This document shows, piece by piece, positions 26,158 to 34,590 of a DNA stretch of 37,124 bases. Numbering within the stretch: position 1 is the stretch's first letter; each line of letters begins with the position of its first letter. The position numbers and the translations under genes are program-made. This stretch comes from an uncultured Methylophilaceae bacterium (lineage in GTDB: Bacteria; Pseudomonadota; Gammaproteobacteria; Burkholderiales; Methylophilaceae), in assembly GCA_905618945.1 (NCBI GenBank), contig CAJQTF010000023.1, forward strand, positions 1-37,124. The letters are read 5' to 3'. Below the pieces are notes generated by a model, which was not told the DNA's origin, searched no databases, and saw only the letters and a list, made by a program, of their open reading frames with translations.

Positions 26158-28005
26158 ATCTCTATAGATTTTTTCTAAGTTAGTGGCGAACATATTAGGC
26201 CTAAATAGAATGGAGTTTTTTTTACCCATGATGATTTTTTGTTTAATTCTTAAAAGTTCTTTTGGATTTTTATATAACTCAAGGGCTTTGTCATAATATT
26301 TAGCATTATCTTTTGTAATAAGCTCTTCACAATCAATTTCTTTTAGAATACTTCCAGCAACTCGACTAGCAAAGCTTTTGCCTGATAAAGTCAGGACAGG
26401 GCATTCTGCCCATATTGCATCGCTTGTGGAGGTGTGTGCATTATAAGGATATGTATCTAAAAATAAATCAATAATTTGATGACGGTTTATATGATCATCA
26501 ATTGAGACTTTTGGTGCAAATCTAATCCTATCCCCCTCAACACCATTAAGTTTTGCATGTAGCCATAAATTCTCTTTATATAGATTGTTTGAGTCTAGAA
26601 GCCAAAGATTTGCTGAAGGGCAGCTCTTAAGAAGCTCTAACCATAAATTAAATTGATCTTTGGTAATTTTTATTGGCTGACTAAAAGATGCGTATATAAA
26701 AGTATTATCGTTAAATCCATAATCTTTTTTAATCTTTGGGATAAGTTTGGGCCTGTTGGAGATATTAGGCTGGTAGCAGTGGGGGAGATATAAAACCTTC
26801 TCAGCATAATCATTTATATTGCTATCAGGAATGATATATTTATCCGCTAAAATAAAATCAAATAGTGGTTTCTTATAATGAAACCCCATTGTTCCAGCAA
26901 ACCCAAGCCAATTTATATGGTATCGAGCAGGTTTGTAAGCAGCAATGAACGACCTGCTATTTTGTGTGAATCCTGATAAATCCACCAATATATCAACTTT
27001 TTCATCTCTTATTAATTGGGCACCTTGAGCATCACTTTCGTTAGATAGGTTAATAAATTTACAATCTAATTTTTTAAATGCTTCGTGCTCAATTGAGGGT
27101 TCATCAGGACCTGAATAAAATAACTTAATACTAAATATCTTTCTATTATGGCTTTTTAATACATCAAGAATTAAGTAATAAAGAGGGTGACTTCTAAAGT
27201 CGGCTGAGAGATAGCCAATTGTAATCTTATTTTTTACGGGGGTACTTATCTTATTAAATGACTTTATTTTTTTTATCTGCTCGGACCAATTCGTCGCAAC
27301 TCTTAAATGGTCTTTATTATTTAAATTGGGCATTGATAGAACGGTAAATGGCGATACCTTTCCCTTATCATCATTGATAATATGATTTTTAATATCATTA
27401 AATAAGGTATCAATATTCTCCCATTCGCATACATGTTGCATCAAATGGATTAGCTCTACTTTGGAGTGAATTGATTTGGGATTTATTTCTAGGGCTTGCT
27501 TATAGCAACTGATTGCATCTTCATTTTTACTAAGACGGCGATAAGCATTACCTAAGTTATTGAATGTATCTGCATCTGGTTTTAATGAGTTATTTTTTAT
27601 TGAGTTTTGATATGCCTCAATTGATTTATCAAATTGATTTAGAGATAATAAAGCATTTCCGTAGTTAAATAAATAATCTGGATTGTTAGGGTAGTGAGTG
27701 AGAACTTCTTCAAAGCAATCTTTAGCTAACTTATAGTTTCTATTGATTTGATACTCATTCCCAATCTGCTTAAGACAGAAGCATAAACCTTCTCTTATAC
27801 TTTCGTTTCCATTCATTATAAGAAGTAATTTTCTAAAATATATGGCTGCTTCTAGAAAATTATTATTTGTCGCATAAAGGTTGGCTATTTCAATTTGAGT
27901 AGAAATATCATTTGGATTATGAGCTAATACCTCTTTTAGCAGAACTAAGGCGCCTTCTATATCACCCATTCTTTCTTTTTTTTTGGCTTTCGAAATTAAA
28001 TCCAT
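26143..28005 (-). CDS. TPR-containing O-GlcNAc-transferase-like glycosyltransferase (GT41)
   Basis: The protein joins N-terminal tetratricopeptide repeats (about residues 1-185, for example FNNLGNAYRRLSKNEDAISC) to a GT41 domain related to eukaryotic O-GlcNAc transferase and bacterial SPINDLY-like proteins. Catalytic-domain signatures are IGYLSADFRSHP with the conserved histidine, FIYASFSQPIKITKDQF with a lysine matching the UDP-binding one, and DLFLDTYPYNAHTSTSDAIW. It probably transfers a sugar from a UDP donor to protein Ser/Thr, but target and sugar are unknown. I start it at the ATG at 28005, behind AGGTGA; a GTG two codons earlier is possible. Only 6 bp separate it from the upstream cfa stop, so it is likely the last gene of the lipid-modification operon. 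Confidence 0.9.
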   Translation of the reverse strand: MDLISKAKKKERMGDIEGALVLLKEVLAHNPNDISTQIEIANLYATNNNFLEAAIYFRKLLLIMNGNESIREGLCFCLKQIGNEYQINRNYKLAKDCFEEVLTHYPNNPDYLFNYGNALLSLNQFDKSIEAYQNSIKNNSLKPDADTFNNLGNAYRRLSKNEDAISCYKQALEINPKSIHSKVELIHLMQHVCEWENIDTLFNDIKNHIINDDKGKVSPFTVLSMPNLNNKDHLRVATNWSEQIKKIKSFNKISTPVKNKITIGYLSADFRSHPLYYLILDVLKSHNRKIFSIKLFYSGPDEPSIEHEAFKKLDCKFINLSNESDAQGAQLIRDEKVDILVDLSGFTQNSRSFIAAYKPARYHINWLGFAGTMGFHYKKPLFDFILADKYIIPDSNINDYAEKVLYLPHCYQPNISNRPKLIPKIKKDYGFNDNTFIYASFSQPIKITKDQFNLWLELLKSCPSANLWLLDSNNLYKENLWLHAKLNGVEGDRIRFAPKVSIDDHINRHQIIDLFLDTYPYNAHTSTSDAIWAECPVLTLSGKSFASRVAGSILKEIDCEELITKDNAKYYDKALELYKNPKELLRIKQKIIMGKKNSILFRPNMFATNLEKIYRDLFSS

Positions 28006-28011
28006 GCTCAC

Positions 28012-29220
28012 CTAAATATTTTTATCTCTATTCATTGGTTTAGCTAATAAAATATGTGCATCATTGATAACTTTTTCTCTGAAGCCTCCCTCACAGTAAG
28101 CAAAGTAATAAAGCCACATTCGAATAAATACTTTATCAAACCCTAAAATTTCAATATTTTTTAAATTTTTAATAAAGTTTTCTCTCCAATGCATTAATGT
28201 TGTTGCATAGTGGTCTCCAATATCCTCAACATCTTTGACAATCATATCTGAAGATTTAGTTATACTATTTTGCAGTATATTAAGAGATGGTATGCAGCTG
28301 CCTGGGAAAATATATTTTTGAATAAAGTCGACTGACTTTAGCGCAGCATGATATTTTTGATCTCTAATAGTTATAGCTTGAATAAGAGCCATCCCATCTT
28401 CCTTTAAAAGTGAATTAACTTTGCTAAAGTACTCATCATAATATTTATGGCCAACAGCTTCAATCATCTCAATAGAAACTAACTTATCGAAACTTCCTTG
28501 AAGATCACGATAATCTTTAAATACAACTTTAATCTTTTTATTTAGCTTTAGTTTATTAATTTTGTTTTTAGTATATAAGAACTGCTGCTTTGAGATTGTT
28601 GTTGTTGTTACCTTACAGCCATAATGGGTAGCAGCATAAATGGCAAAGCCGCCCCAACCAGTACCAATTTCAATAACATGGTCTGTTTTTTGTATTTTTA
28701 ATTTTTCACAAATAATTTTAAGTTTATTAATCGATGCACTATTTAATGTATTTTTTTTACCATCATAAATTGCAGAAGAATACATCATAGTAGGGTCTAA
28801 AAATTTACTAAAAAAATCGTTACTGAGATCATAATGCTTAGCTATATTTTGAAGACTATTTTTTTTATTATTACGTCTTAAATAGTGAAGAAATCTTAGA
28901 ATAGGGCTAACTACTAAATTAAATGAGCTCTCAATACTTTCTGTTAGTTCAGAATTTATAGCCATGATTCTAATAACATTAGTTAGGTTGTTTGTTTCCC
29001 AAGTATTTTGGATGAATGAATCGGCTGCACCTATAGAACCACCGATAAGAACATCGAAGTAAAAACTATTATTCCTAACAAAGATAGTGCTCGAAAGCTT
29101 TCTATCATCCCCAAAAACATGTTTCTTTTTGCCATCGACTATTGTTATTGATCCATACTTTATTTTTTTTAGTTGGTTAAAAAAGATACTTTTACATATT
29201 GAGTTAGATATTTTTTTCAT
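28012..29220 (-). CDS. Cfa-family fatty-acid methyltransferase (type with altered bicarbonate site)
   Basis: The protein is homologous over its full 402 residues to cyclopropane-fatty-acid synthase, which methylates unsaturated acyl chains in membrane lipids using SAM. The start at 29220 is fixed by an ATGA overlap with the DUF1365 gene. The SAM loop EIGTGWGG is at 184-191, followed by KDYRDL and VDFIQKYIFPG. Compared with E. coli Cfa, the bicarbonate-site Cys139 is Ser149 and His266 is Gln281, while Glu239 (Glu254), Ile268 and Tyr317 (Tyr338) are kept. This variant pattern is, as I recall, usual for the Cfa-like proteins paired with DUF1365, so its product may not be a simple cyclopropane. 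The upstream FAD oxidoreductase and desaturase are likely partners. Confidence 0.92.
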   Translation of the reverse strand: MKKISNSICKSIFFNQLKKIKYGSITIVDGKKKHVFGDDRKLSSTIFVRNNSFYFDVLIGGSIGAADSFIQNTWETNNLTNVIRIMAINSELTESIESSFNLVVSPILRFLHYLRRNNKKNSLQNIAKHYDLSNDFFSKFLDPTMMYSSAIYDGKKNTLNSASINKLKIICEKLKIQKTDHVIEIGTGWGGFAIYAATHYGCKVTTTTISKQQFLYTKNKINKLKLNKKIKVVFKDYRDLQGSFDKLVSIEMIEAVGHKYYDEYFSKVNSLLKEDGMALIQAITIRDQKYHAALKSVDFIQKYIFPGSCIPSLNILQNSITKSSDMIVKDVEDIGDHYATTLMHWRENFIKNLKNIEILGFDKVFIRMWLYYFAYCEGGFREKVINDAHILLAKPMNRDKNI

Positions 29221-29954
29221 TTTTTTGGGTGCGGATAAAAAGGAATTTTTTTTAGTGTTAATAAAAAAGCATTCCAATAGATTGCCAAAATCGTCCTAAT
29301 AGTTGTTGGGGGAAACATTAACAGGATTTTATTTAAAGCCCAGGGCGTCCATGCTTTTCTTGTTAATCTTAAAGTAGCATTAAAATTAAAATTATCTTCT
29401 TTAAAGCTATCCATTGAGACGTATAAAAAGTCTTTTGGTTCTGTAAATTTCCAGTTATATTTTATATCCATTGGCATAAATGGAGACACATGAAATTTTT
29501 TATCGAAGTTAAAAATCTTCGTACCACCTTTCATATTATTACAATCATGAACATAGGCATACTTCTCGTTCCAAGGTGTGTTTGTGATATGGGAAACAAT
29601 AGCAATTAATTTTTCTGATTTATTAAAGCAGTAATAGAAACTTACAGGATTAAAACAATAGCCAAAATATTTACCATTTGTTAGCAGAAAAATTTTTCCA
29701 TCAACTTCACTACCAATTCTTTTTTTAATTAAGCCCACAACAGATTTTTTTATATTTTTCTTCTTGCTAGTGTAATAATCTGATTTATTTATTGAGCCTA
29801 TATTAGTTTTGTTATAACTCCAGAATATATTTTTTTTAAACGCGTTAGTTATGTGATCAAGGTCAATAAATAGCATAGTGATTGAATATTTAAAGTGATG
29901 CTTTTTCGGTAAATGCCTCGTGTGTATAACAACTCCTTTATATATTGAATGCAT
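29217..29954 (-). CDS. DUF1365 family protein
   Basis: The 245-residue protein shows the usual start of this family (YKGVVIHTRHLPKKHHFKY), FNPVSFYYCFNK, NTPWNEKYAYVHD and FHVSPFMPMDIKYNW. No signal peptide or catalytic motif stands out and the biochemical role is unknown. DUF1365 genes nearly always sit between an FAD oxidoreductase and a Cfa-like methyltransferase, exactly as here: the oxidoreductase gene abuts it with no spacer and the cfa start overlaps its stop by 4 bp. A role in lipid modification is inferred from that context only. Confidence 0.93.
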   Translation of the reverse strand: MHSIYKGVVIHTRHLPKKHHFKYSITMLFIDLDHITNAFKKNIFWSYNKTNIGSINKSDYYTSKKKNIKKSVVGLIKKRIGSEVDGKIFLLTNGKYFGYCFNPVSFYYCFNKSEKLIAIVSHITNTPWNEKYAYVHDCNNMKGGTKIFNFDKKFHVSPFMPMDIKYNWKFTEPKDFLYVSMDSFKEDNFNFNATLRLTRKAWTPWALNKILLMFPPTTIRTILAIYWNAFLLTLKKIPFYPHPKK

Positions 29955-31196
29955 TTACTTAATAGCTTCTTTAAAGTATTTAATTGCATTGTATGCACTA
30001 CTTATGCCATCTTCATGGAAGCCATTACCCCAATATGCACCTGCATATCCTGTTCTATTCACTCCTGAAATAATGCCGTAGTTTTTTTGAGCCTCAACTG
30101 ACCTTAATGAAAATAAAGGATGATCATAATTAATTTTTTTTAAAACTTTTTTCGGATTTATATTTCCATTGTCATTTAGTGTTACTAATATAGTTTGTTG
30201 TGTTTTGAGATTTTGAAGAATATTCATATTATATGTAAGTGCAATTGGCATATCATCAGTAGAATCAATATTATAATTCCAAGCCGCCCAAGTTAATTTA
30301 TTTTTTGGCATTATTGACACATCAGTATGAAGCGTTACTTTATTTTTAGAGTATGGAATTGATGAAAGAACTTCTTTTTCCTGAGCTGATGGATCGCTAA
30401 TTAATTTTAGGGCTTCGTCGCTATGGCATGCGAAAAAAATGTAATCAAATATTTCGATACCGTCTGAGCTTGTTATTTCTACTGAATCATTATTCCTTTT
30501 AACAGCCTTAACTGGACAATTCAATCTAATATTTTTTTTAATTGAAGCGGTTAGTTTTTCGACGTACTCTTTTGAGCCATTAGTTACTGTCAACCATTGG
30601 GGTCTATCATTAACGTTCAACATACCATGATTGTTAAAAAATTTAACGAAGAATACTGCTGGAAACTTAAGCATTGAGTTGATATTTGATGACCAGATTG
30701 CAGAGCCCATGGGTAAGATATAGTTTTTGCAAAAATAATCAGAAAAATTATTCTGTTTTAAAAAGGTTTCAAGTGATATTTCAGTTTTGGCGGATAGTAA
30801 AGTTAGTGCTACTTTGTTAAATTTTATAATCTCATAAATCATTTTTATGAATTTATAATTAAAGATATTCTTTCTTTGCGAAAATAAGGTATTCAGTGTG
30901 GTGCCGTTATACTCAAAGTTTCTGTATTTTGAGAATACACTAAAGCTCATGTCACTTTTTTCATACTCAACATTTAATTCATCTAATAAACTTGTAAATA
31001 ATGGGTATGTTTTTTTATTGAACACAATAAACCCAGTGTCTACATTTATTTTTTTGCCGTGGCTAATAATTTCATGTGTATGTGAATGTCCACCTAATCG
31101 ATTATTTTTTTCGAAAAGGGTAATATCGTGATCTTTTGAAAGGCTATAGGCTAAACTATTGCCCGAGATTCCTGAACCAACAATGGCTATTTTCAT
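29955..31196 (-). CDS. FAD-dependent oxidoreductase of the amine-oxidase/desaturase fold
   Basis: This 413-residue flavoprotein starts with a Rossmann FAD-binding motif (VGSGISG, residues 6-12) and Glu29 for ribose binding, followed by RLGGHSHTH. The C-terminal FAD contact YAGAYWGNGFHEDGISSA is clear. Family members sit next to DUF1365 and Cfa genes and are annotated as NAD/FAD-binding or amine-oxidase-like proteins. Action on acyl chains is inferred from neighbours, not shown. It lies 5 bp after the desaturase gene and directly abuts DUF1365. It could equally be a hydratase or saturase-type flavoenzyme. Confidence 0.92.
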   Translation of the reverse strand: MKIAIVGSGISGNSLAYSLSKDHDITLFEKNNRLGGHSHTHEIISHGKKINVDTGFIVFNKKTYPLFTSLLDELNVEYEKSDMSFSVFSKYRNFEYNGTTLNTLFSQRKNIFNYKFIKMIYEIIKFNKVALTLLSAKTEISLETFLKQNNFSDYFCKNYILPMGSAIWSSNINSMLKFPAVFFVKFFNNHGMLNVNDRPQWLTVTNGSKEYVEKLTASIKKNIRLNCPVKAVKRNNDSVEITSSDGIEIFDYIFFACHSDEALKLISDPSAQEKEVLSSIPYSKNKVTLHTDVSIMPKNKLTWAAWNYNIDSTDDMPIALTYNMNILQNLKTQQTILVTLNDNGNINPKKVLKKINYDHPLFSLRSVEAQKNYGIISGVNRTGYAGAYWGNGFHEDGISSAYNAIKYFKEAIK

Positions 31197-31201
31197 ATGC
31201 T

Positions 31202-32146
31202 TTAGGGCTTAACTTTATTAGACTCTCTAATATTGTTTGAAACAGTTCTAATATCCCAAATAATCCCAAAGATAGATAAAAGTTTTAGGAGGTAGTAGGT
31301 TAAATCAATTTCCCACCAGTAAAAACCTTGCTTTGCAGATCCGGGAAAATGATGATGGTTATTATGCCAGCCCTCCCCAAATGTTAGCAATGCTACTATA
31401 AAATTATTACGACTCGAATCCTTAGTGGCATATCTTTTATCACCCCATAAGTGAGCAACAGAATTTACGAGGAAAGTGGCATGGTAAAGTAATATTGTTG
31501 ATACAATAAAGCCCCAACTTAGAAGCTGAAGGCCGTTTGTATTAAGTTCTGGGTATTTGTTGTTAATAAATTCACCAAAATAAAATAACCCGATACAGGT
31601 AAAAATAGGGACCAGAATATCAAATCTATCCACCAACCTTAATTCTGGAAACCTTGATAGCTCCTTAACAAGTTTGGTATGGGTTATAAAATTTGCTTTT
31701 GTTAAAAACCAACCCGTATGACTCCATAAAAAACTATGTGCTTTAGGTGAGTGCTGATCTTTTTCAGTATCAGAATGCATGTGGTGCCCTCTGTGGTGAG
31801 CAGCCCACCATATTGGACCTCTCTGAACAGCTGAAGCGCCAATAATAGCAAAGATAAATTGAGCGACTCTAGTGGTTTTGAATGTTTTATGAGAAAAATA
31901 TCTATGATAAAATCCTGTAATAGCAAACATACGAATAGCAAACATCATTATGCAGACAAGTATTGCAAAGCTACTAAAGCCAACATAAAATATAGAGATT
32001 ATAGATATATGAATTAAGAAGTAGGGGATTGCTCTTGCCCAATCAATTTGTTTGTTATTGATTGATTTTGATAGATAGTTTTTTTCAACGATTGAGTTAT
32101 CGAACCAACCAATAAAGTGCTTGAGTATTTTGATTGATATATTCAT
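31202..32146 (-). CDS. Membrane fatty-acid desaturase (delta-9 acyl-CoA desaturase type)
   Basis: This 314-residue membrane di-iron desaturase has the three histidine boxes: HRYFSH (81-86), HHRGHH (117-122) and HNNHHH near residue 260, the last followed by FPGSAKQGFYWWEID. Four membrane segments flank the boxes. It would introduce a double bond into acyl chains using oxygen, creating the olefin that Cfa-type enzymes methylate. The electron donor is not encoded nearby. The start overlaps the stop of the lipocalin gene by 4 bp. Confidence 0.95.
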   Translation of the reverse strand: MNISIKILKHFIGWFDNSIVEKNYLSKSINNKQIDWARAIPYFLIHISIISIFYVGFSSFAILVCIMMFAIRMFAITGFYHRYFSHKTFKTTRVAQFIFAIIGASAVQRGPIWWAAHHRGHHMHSDTEKDQHSPKAHSFLWSHTGWFLTKANFITHTKLVKELSRFPELRLVDRFDILVPIFTCIGLFYFGEFINNKYPELNTNGLQLLSWGFIVSTILLYHATFLVNSVAHLWGDKRYATKDSSRNNFIVALLTFGEGWHNNHHHFPGSAKQGFYWWEIDLTYYLLKLLSIFGIIWDIRTVSNNIRESNKVKP

Positions 32147-32658
32147 CGATGATTAATTAGTTGTAGTTTATTTTTATCATAACCCATTAGTGAAATCATA
32201 TCGATAAGTCTTTCAAGTTCCTGCTTCGGAATCGTTTTCTTTTTTGACATAAGCCAAACATAATCAAGAGAATCTCTTGCAACAATAGTTGTTTGATAAT
32301 CCTCGTCTAAATATACAATTTTATACTGAGCTTTTATCGGCCATATAAACTGCATACCCCATAAGGCATTATTTGATCCAGGTATTACAAATCCTTTTGG
32401 CCTATAGGTTTTTAATGGGCCATCAAAAGAGCCATGATTGAATGTAAATGTCGTAGCAATTGTTCCATCATCGTTAAGCTTGTAAGATTCTATTGCGTTG
32501 AATGCATCTTTCTCAATAAATGTTGGGATATTAGCAATGACATACCAATCACCCATGAATTTATCAATATCAACTGATTTAACCAGTTCAATTTTGTTTG
32601 TATTCATTGTGCATCCAAAAATTAAAAAAATTAAAAAAAATGTTTTAATAACAGTCAT
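32143..32658 (-). CDS. blc: Outer-membrane lipocalin lipoprotein, Blc-like
   Basis: The 171-residue bacterial lipocalin has a lipoprotein signal (MTVIKTFFLIFLIFGC, Cys16 lipidated), the lipocalin signature MGDWYVIANIPTF, and later YKIVYLDEDYQTTIVARDS and YVWLMSKKK. E. coli Blc binds lysophospholipids at the outer membrane, and a similar lipid-carrier role fits this operon. Residue 2 after Cys is Met rather than Asp, so outer-membrane sorting is expected. The stop overlaps the desaturase start by 4 bp. Confidence 0.93.
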   Translation of the reverse strand: MTVIKTFFLIFLIFGCTMNTNKIELVKSVDIDKFMGDWYVIANIPTFIEKDAFNAIESYKLNDDGTIATTFTFNHGSFDGPLKTYRPKGFVIPGSNNALWGMQFIWPIKAQYKIVYLDEDYQTTIVARDSLDYVWLMSKKKTIPKQELERLIDMISLMGYDKNKLQLINHR

Positions 32659-32671
32659 TTATATCCATTTA

Positions 32672-33292
32672 TTAAATAAGTTTATATATAAGATTACCGA
32701 TAGGTGTCGGTGATCTTAGACCTACTAAGCTCATATTATCGTCATACCAAACGTCAATTATAAATACTTCATCTCCATCTTTATTAGCTTGAATTATGTA
32801 ATGATGAGTGTTAATTTCTTGGCCCTGAACATTTTTTGCTTCAATACCGGTATTTTTAATTACAACATCTAACCATTCAGCATCCTGTGAGTTCATTAAT
32901 TTTTTTTGATCTAATATTTTGGGGTTCCAATAAGCAAAAGTCATAATACATTCTGGCAAGCTCTTTTCATTACCATTTAAAGACACTTTCAATTTACCAT
33001 TACTTTTGCCTCCATCAACATTAAAGACCTCGCCATCATCATTAGTTTTACTTACAATTGATTTTAAACAATCTTTATTCCATGTTTCCTTACTATCGTG
33101 TTCGTAAGAAAAACTCATAAACATAAATTTAAATTTAAACTTTGCAAGACTATGCGATTCTTTCCCTACTTGCTTGAATGAATGTTTTCCAATAATTTCA
33201 TCATTTAAAATTACATCAAAGTCCCATTCTTTAGCAATTAAATTACTAGAAAACAAACTAAGTAGCAGAGTTAGAATAAAGCTATATTTCAT
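32672..33292 (-). CDS. Exported protein of the DUF6134-like family
   Basis: The 206-residue protein has a signal peptide (about 1-20, LLLSLFSSNLIAKE). It then shows WDFDVILNDEIIGKHSF, ETWNKDCLKSI, ECIMTFAYWNPKIL and the end pattern LRSPTPIGNLIYKL. This looks like the family I know as DUF6134, found in the same lipid-modification clusters, but I assign it from memory and not from a search. The mature protein appears beta-rich and soluble in the periplasm. It is flanked by the lipocalin and DUF1295 genes with gaps of 13 and 25 bp. Function unknown. Confidence 0.85.
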   Translation of the reverse strand: MKYSFILTLLLSLFSSNLIAKEWDFDVILNDEIIGKHSFKQVGKESHSLAKFKFKFMFMSFSYEHDSKETWNKDCLKSIVSKTNDDGEVFNVDGGKSNGKLKVSLNGNEKSLPECIMTFAYWNPKILDQKKLMNSQDAEWLDVVIKNTGIEAKNVQGQEINTHHYIIQANKDGDEVFIIDVWYDDNMSLVGLRSPTPIGNLIYKLI

Positions 33293-33317
33293 ATCTTAAT
33301 TAAGTCCTAATTTTTTA

Positions 33318-34085
33318 TTAATATCTATTTTTCGAAGGCCATGGAAAAAAAGCAGATGTATTTTTAATATACTTTTTGTAACCAGGCCTTCTATTGACTA
33401 TTGTAGATTCTAGTAGTTCAGCTCCTGATACCTTAAATAGCAATATACTCATTAATATTGGTGAGACTATAGTAAACCAGTACCCACTTCCAATTGATAT
33501 TAAATAAAATCCCCACCAAACAAGGAACTCACCAAAATAATTAGGGTGCCTTGAATATTGCCATAAACCTTGATCCATAACTTTGTTAGATTTCTTTGAT
33601 AAGAATTTTTTTAATTGCTTGTCTGCAATTGTTTCGTAGGTAATTCCAAATAATACTATTAATAAGCCTATTTTATCCAATAATGAATAAGGCCTTACAT
33701 CTATAAATGATGCAATTAGGGGTGCTGCGATTATAGCCGCCCAAATAGCTTGCAAACCAAAAATTATATAAATACTTTTGTACTTAAAATAAGGCTCGTT
33801 ATTATTTCTAATAACTTGATAGCGAGAATCTTCAGGCTTACCCCAATTCCTTTGAGTTAGATGGGTTGTTAATCTAATAGTCCAAATAAAAACCATTGTG
33901 GCTATTGCTAAATGCCTAGATGATGATGTATCCAAAGAAACTAGACAGGTAATGGTGACGACTACGAAAAATAAGCTCCACATTGAGTCTACTAGATTAA
34001 CGTTTTTAGTGAACAAGCTTAAAACCCATCCTATCAAAGCGAAAGTAAGCAAATTACCAAGTACTAAAATATATAAATCAAGCAT
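33318..34085 (-). CDS. DUF1295 membrane protein (steroid 5-alpha-reductase/ICMT-like)
   Basis: The 255-residue integral membrane protein has six or so hydrophobic segments and the family signature SRHPNYFGEFLVWWGFY, plus NVNLVDSMWSL near the N-terminus and KQLKKFLSK in a loop. DUF1295 proteins share the fold of 5-alpha-reductases and isoprenylcysteine methyltransferases. A reductase acting on a lipid double bond is a reasonable but unproven guess. Start and stop of neighbouring DUF2878 overlap it by 8 bp. Confidence 0.92.
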   Translation of the reverse strand: MLDLYILVLGNLLTFALIGWVLSLFTKNVNLVDSMWSLFFVVVTITCLVSLDTSSSRHLAIATMVFIWTIRLTTHLTQRNWGKPEDSRYQVIRNNNEPYFKYKSIYIIFGLQAIWAAIIAAPLIASFIDVRPYSLLDKIGLLIVLFGITYETIADKQLKKFLSKKSNKVMDQGLWQYSRHPNYFGEFLVWWGFYLISIGSGYWFTIVSPILMSILLFKVSGAELLESTIVNRRPGYKKYIKNTSAFFPWPSKNRY

Positions 34086-34590
34086 TTTTTGATAGTTTAT
34101 TTGTAATAATAAGAAGAAGGGGGGTAATAATTGCCCACCCTATCGCAATTACTATAATTGCGTCAGGGGATAGAATTGATACTGCCTCAAGCTTTTCACC
34201 GGCTAAATAGGCTAATGGGCCTCCTATAGCGCCAAATAAAGCAGATAGTTCTATTTTTTTCTTTAACCAGCTAAGGCTTGAATTAAGGGTGATTGCAAAT
34301 CCCATCCATAAAACGATTATCCATAAAGGTGTTATGGAGTAAGGCCATCCATGATCAGCATATAGAACCATTTCATTTTTTAAAAGAAATCCATCAAATA
34401 AGAAACCAATTATGCCTGCTATTAACACAATCTTTAACTCAGTTTTTTTATCTTTTGTTAGATAAAAATGAAATAAAATAACAATCAGTGATATAGCCAC
34501 GGCAGCATGAGTTTCGTTTATTGCAGCCCCGAGGATGCAGACAAACCAAACTAATTGAAAGGATATGAAATTTATTATTTTAGAGGTCAT
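34078..34590 (-). CDS. DUF2878 membrane protein
   Basis: The 170-residue protein is almost entirely hydrophobic, with about six short membrane segments. Family-typical patterns include FQLVWFVCILGAA, GFLFDGFLLKNEM, PLWIIVLWMGFAITLNSSL and GGPLAYLAGEKL. I start it at the ATG at 34590 because it overlaps the TGA of the upstream methyltransferase as ATGA; the longer frame from 34620 lies inside that gene. DUF2878 genes travel with DUF1295, Cfa-like and lipocalin genes; the role is unknown. Confidence 0.92.
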   Translation of the reverse strand: MTSKIINFISFQLVWFVCILGAAINETHAAVAISLIVILFHFYLTKDKKTELKIVLIAGIIGFLFDGFLLKNEMVLYADHGWPYSITPLWIIVLWMGFAITLNSSLSWLKKKIELSALFGAIGGPLAYLAGEKLEAVSILSPDAIIVIAIGWAIITPLLLIITNKLSKNA

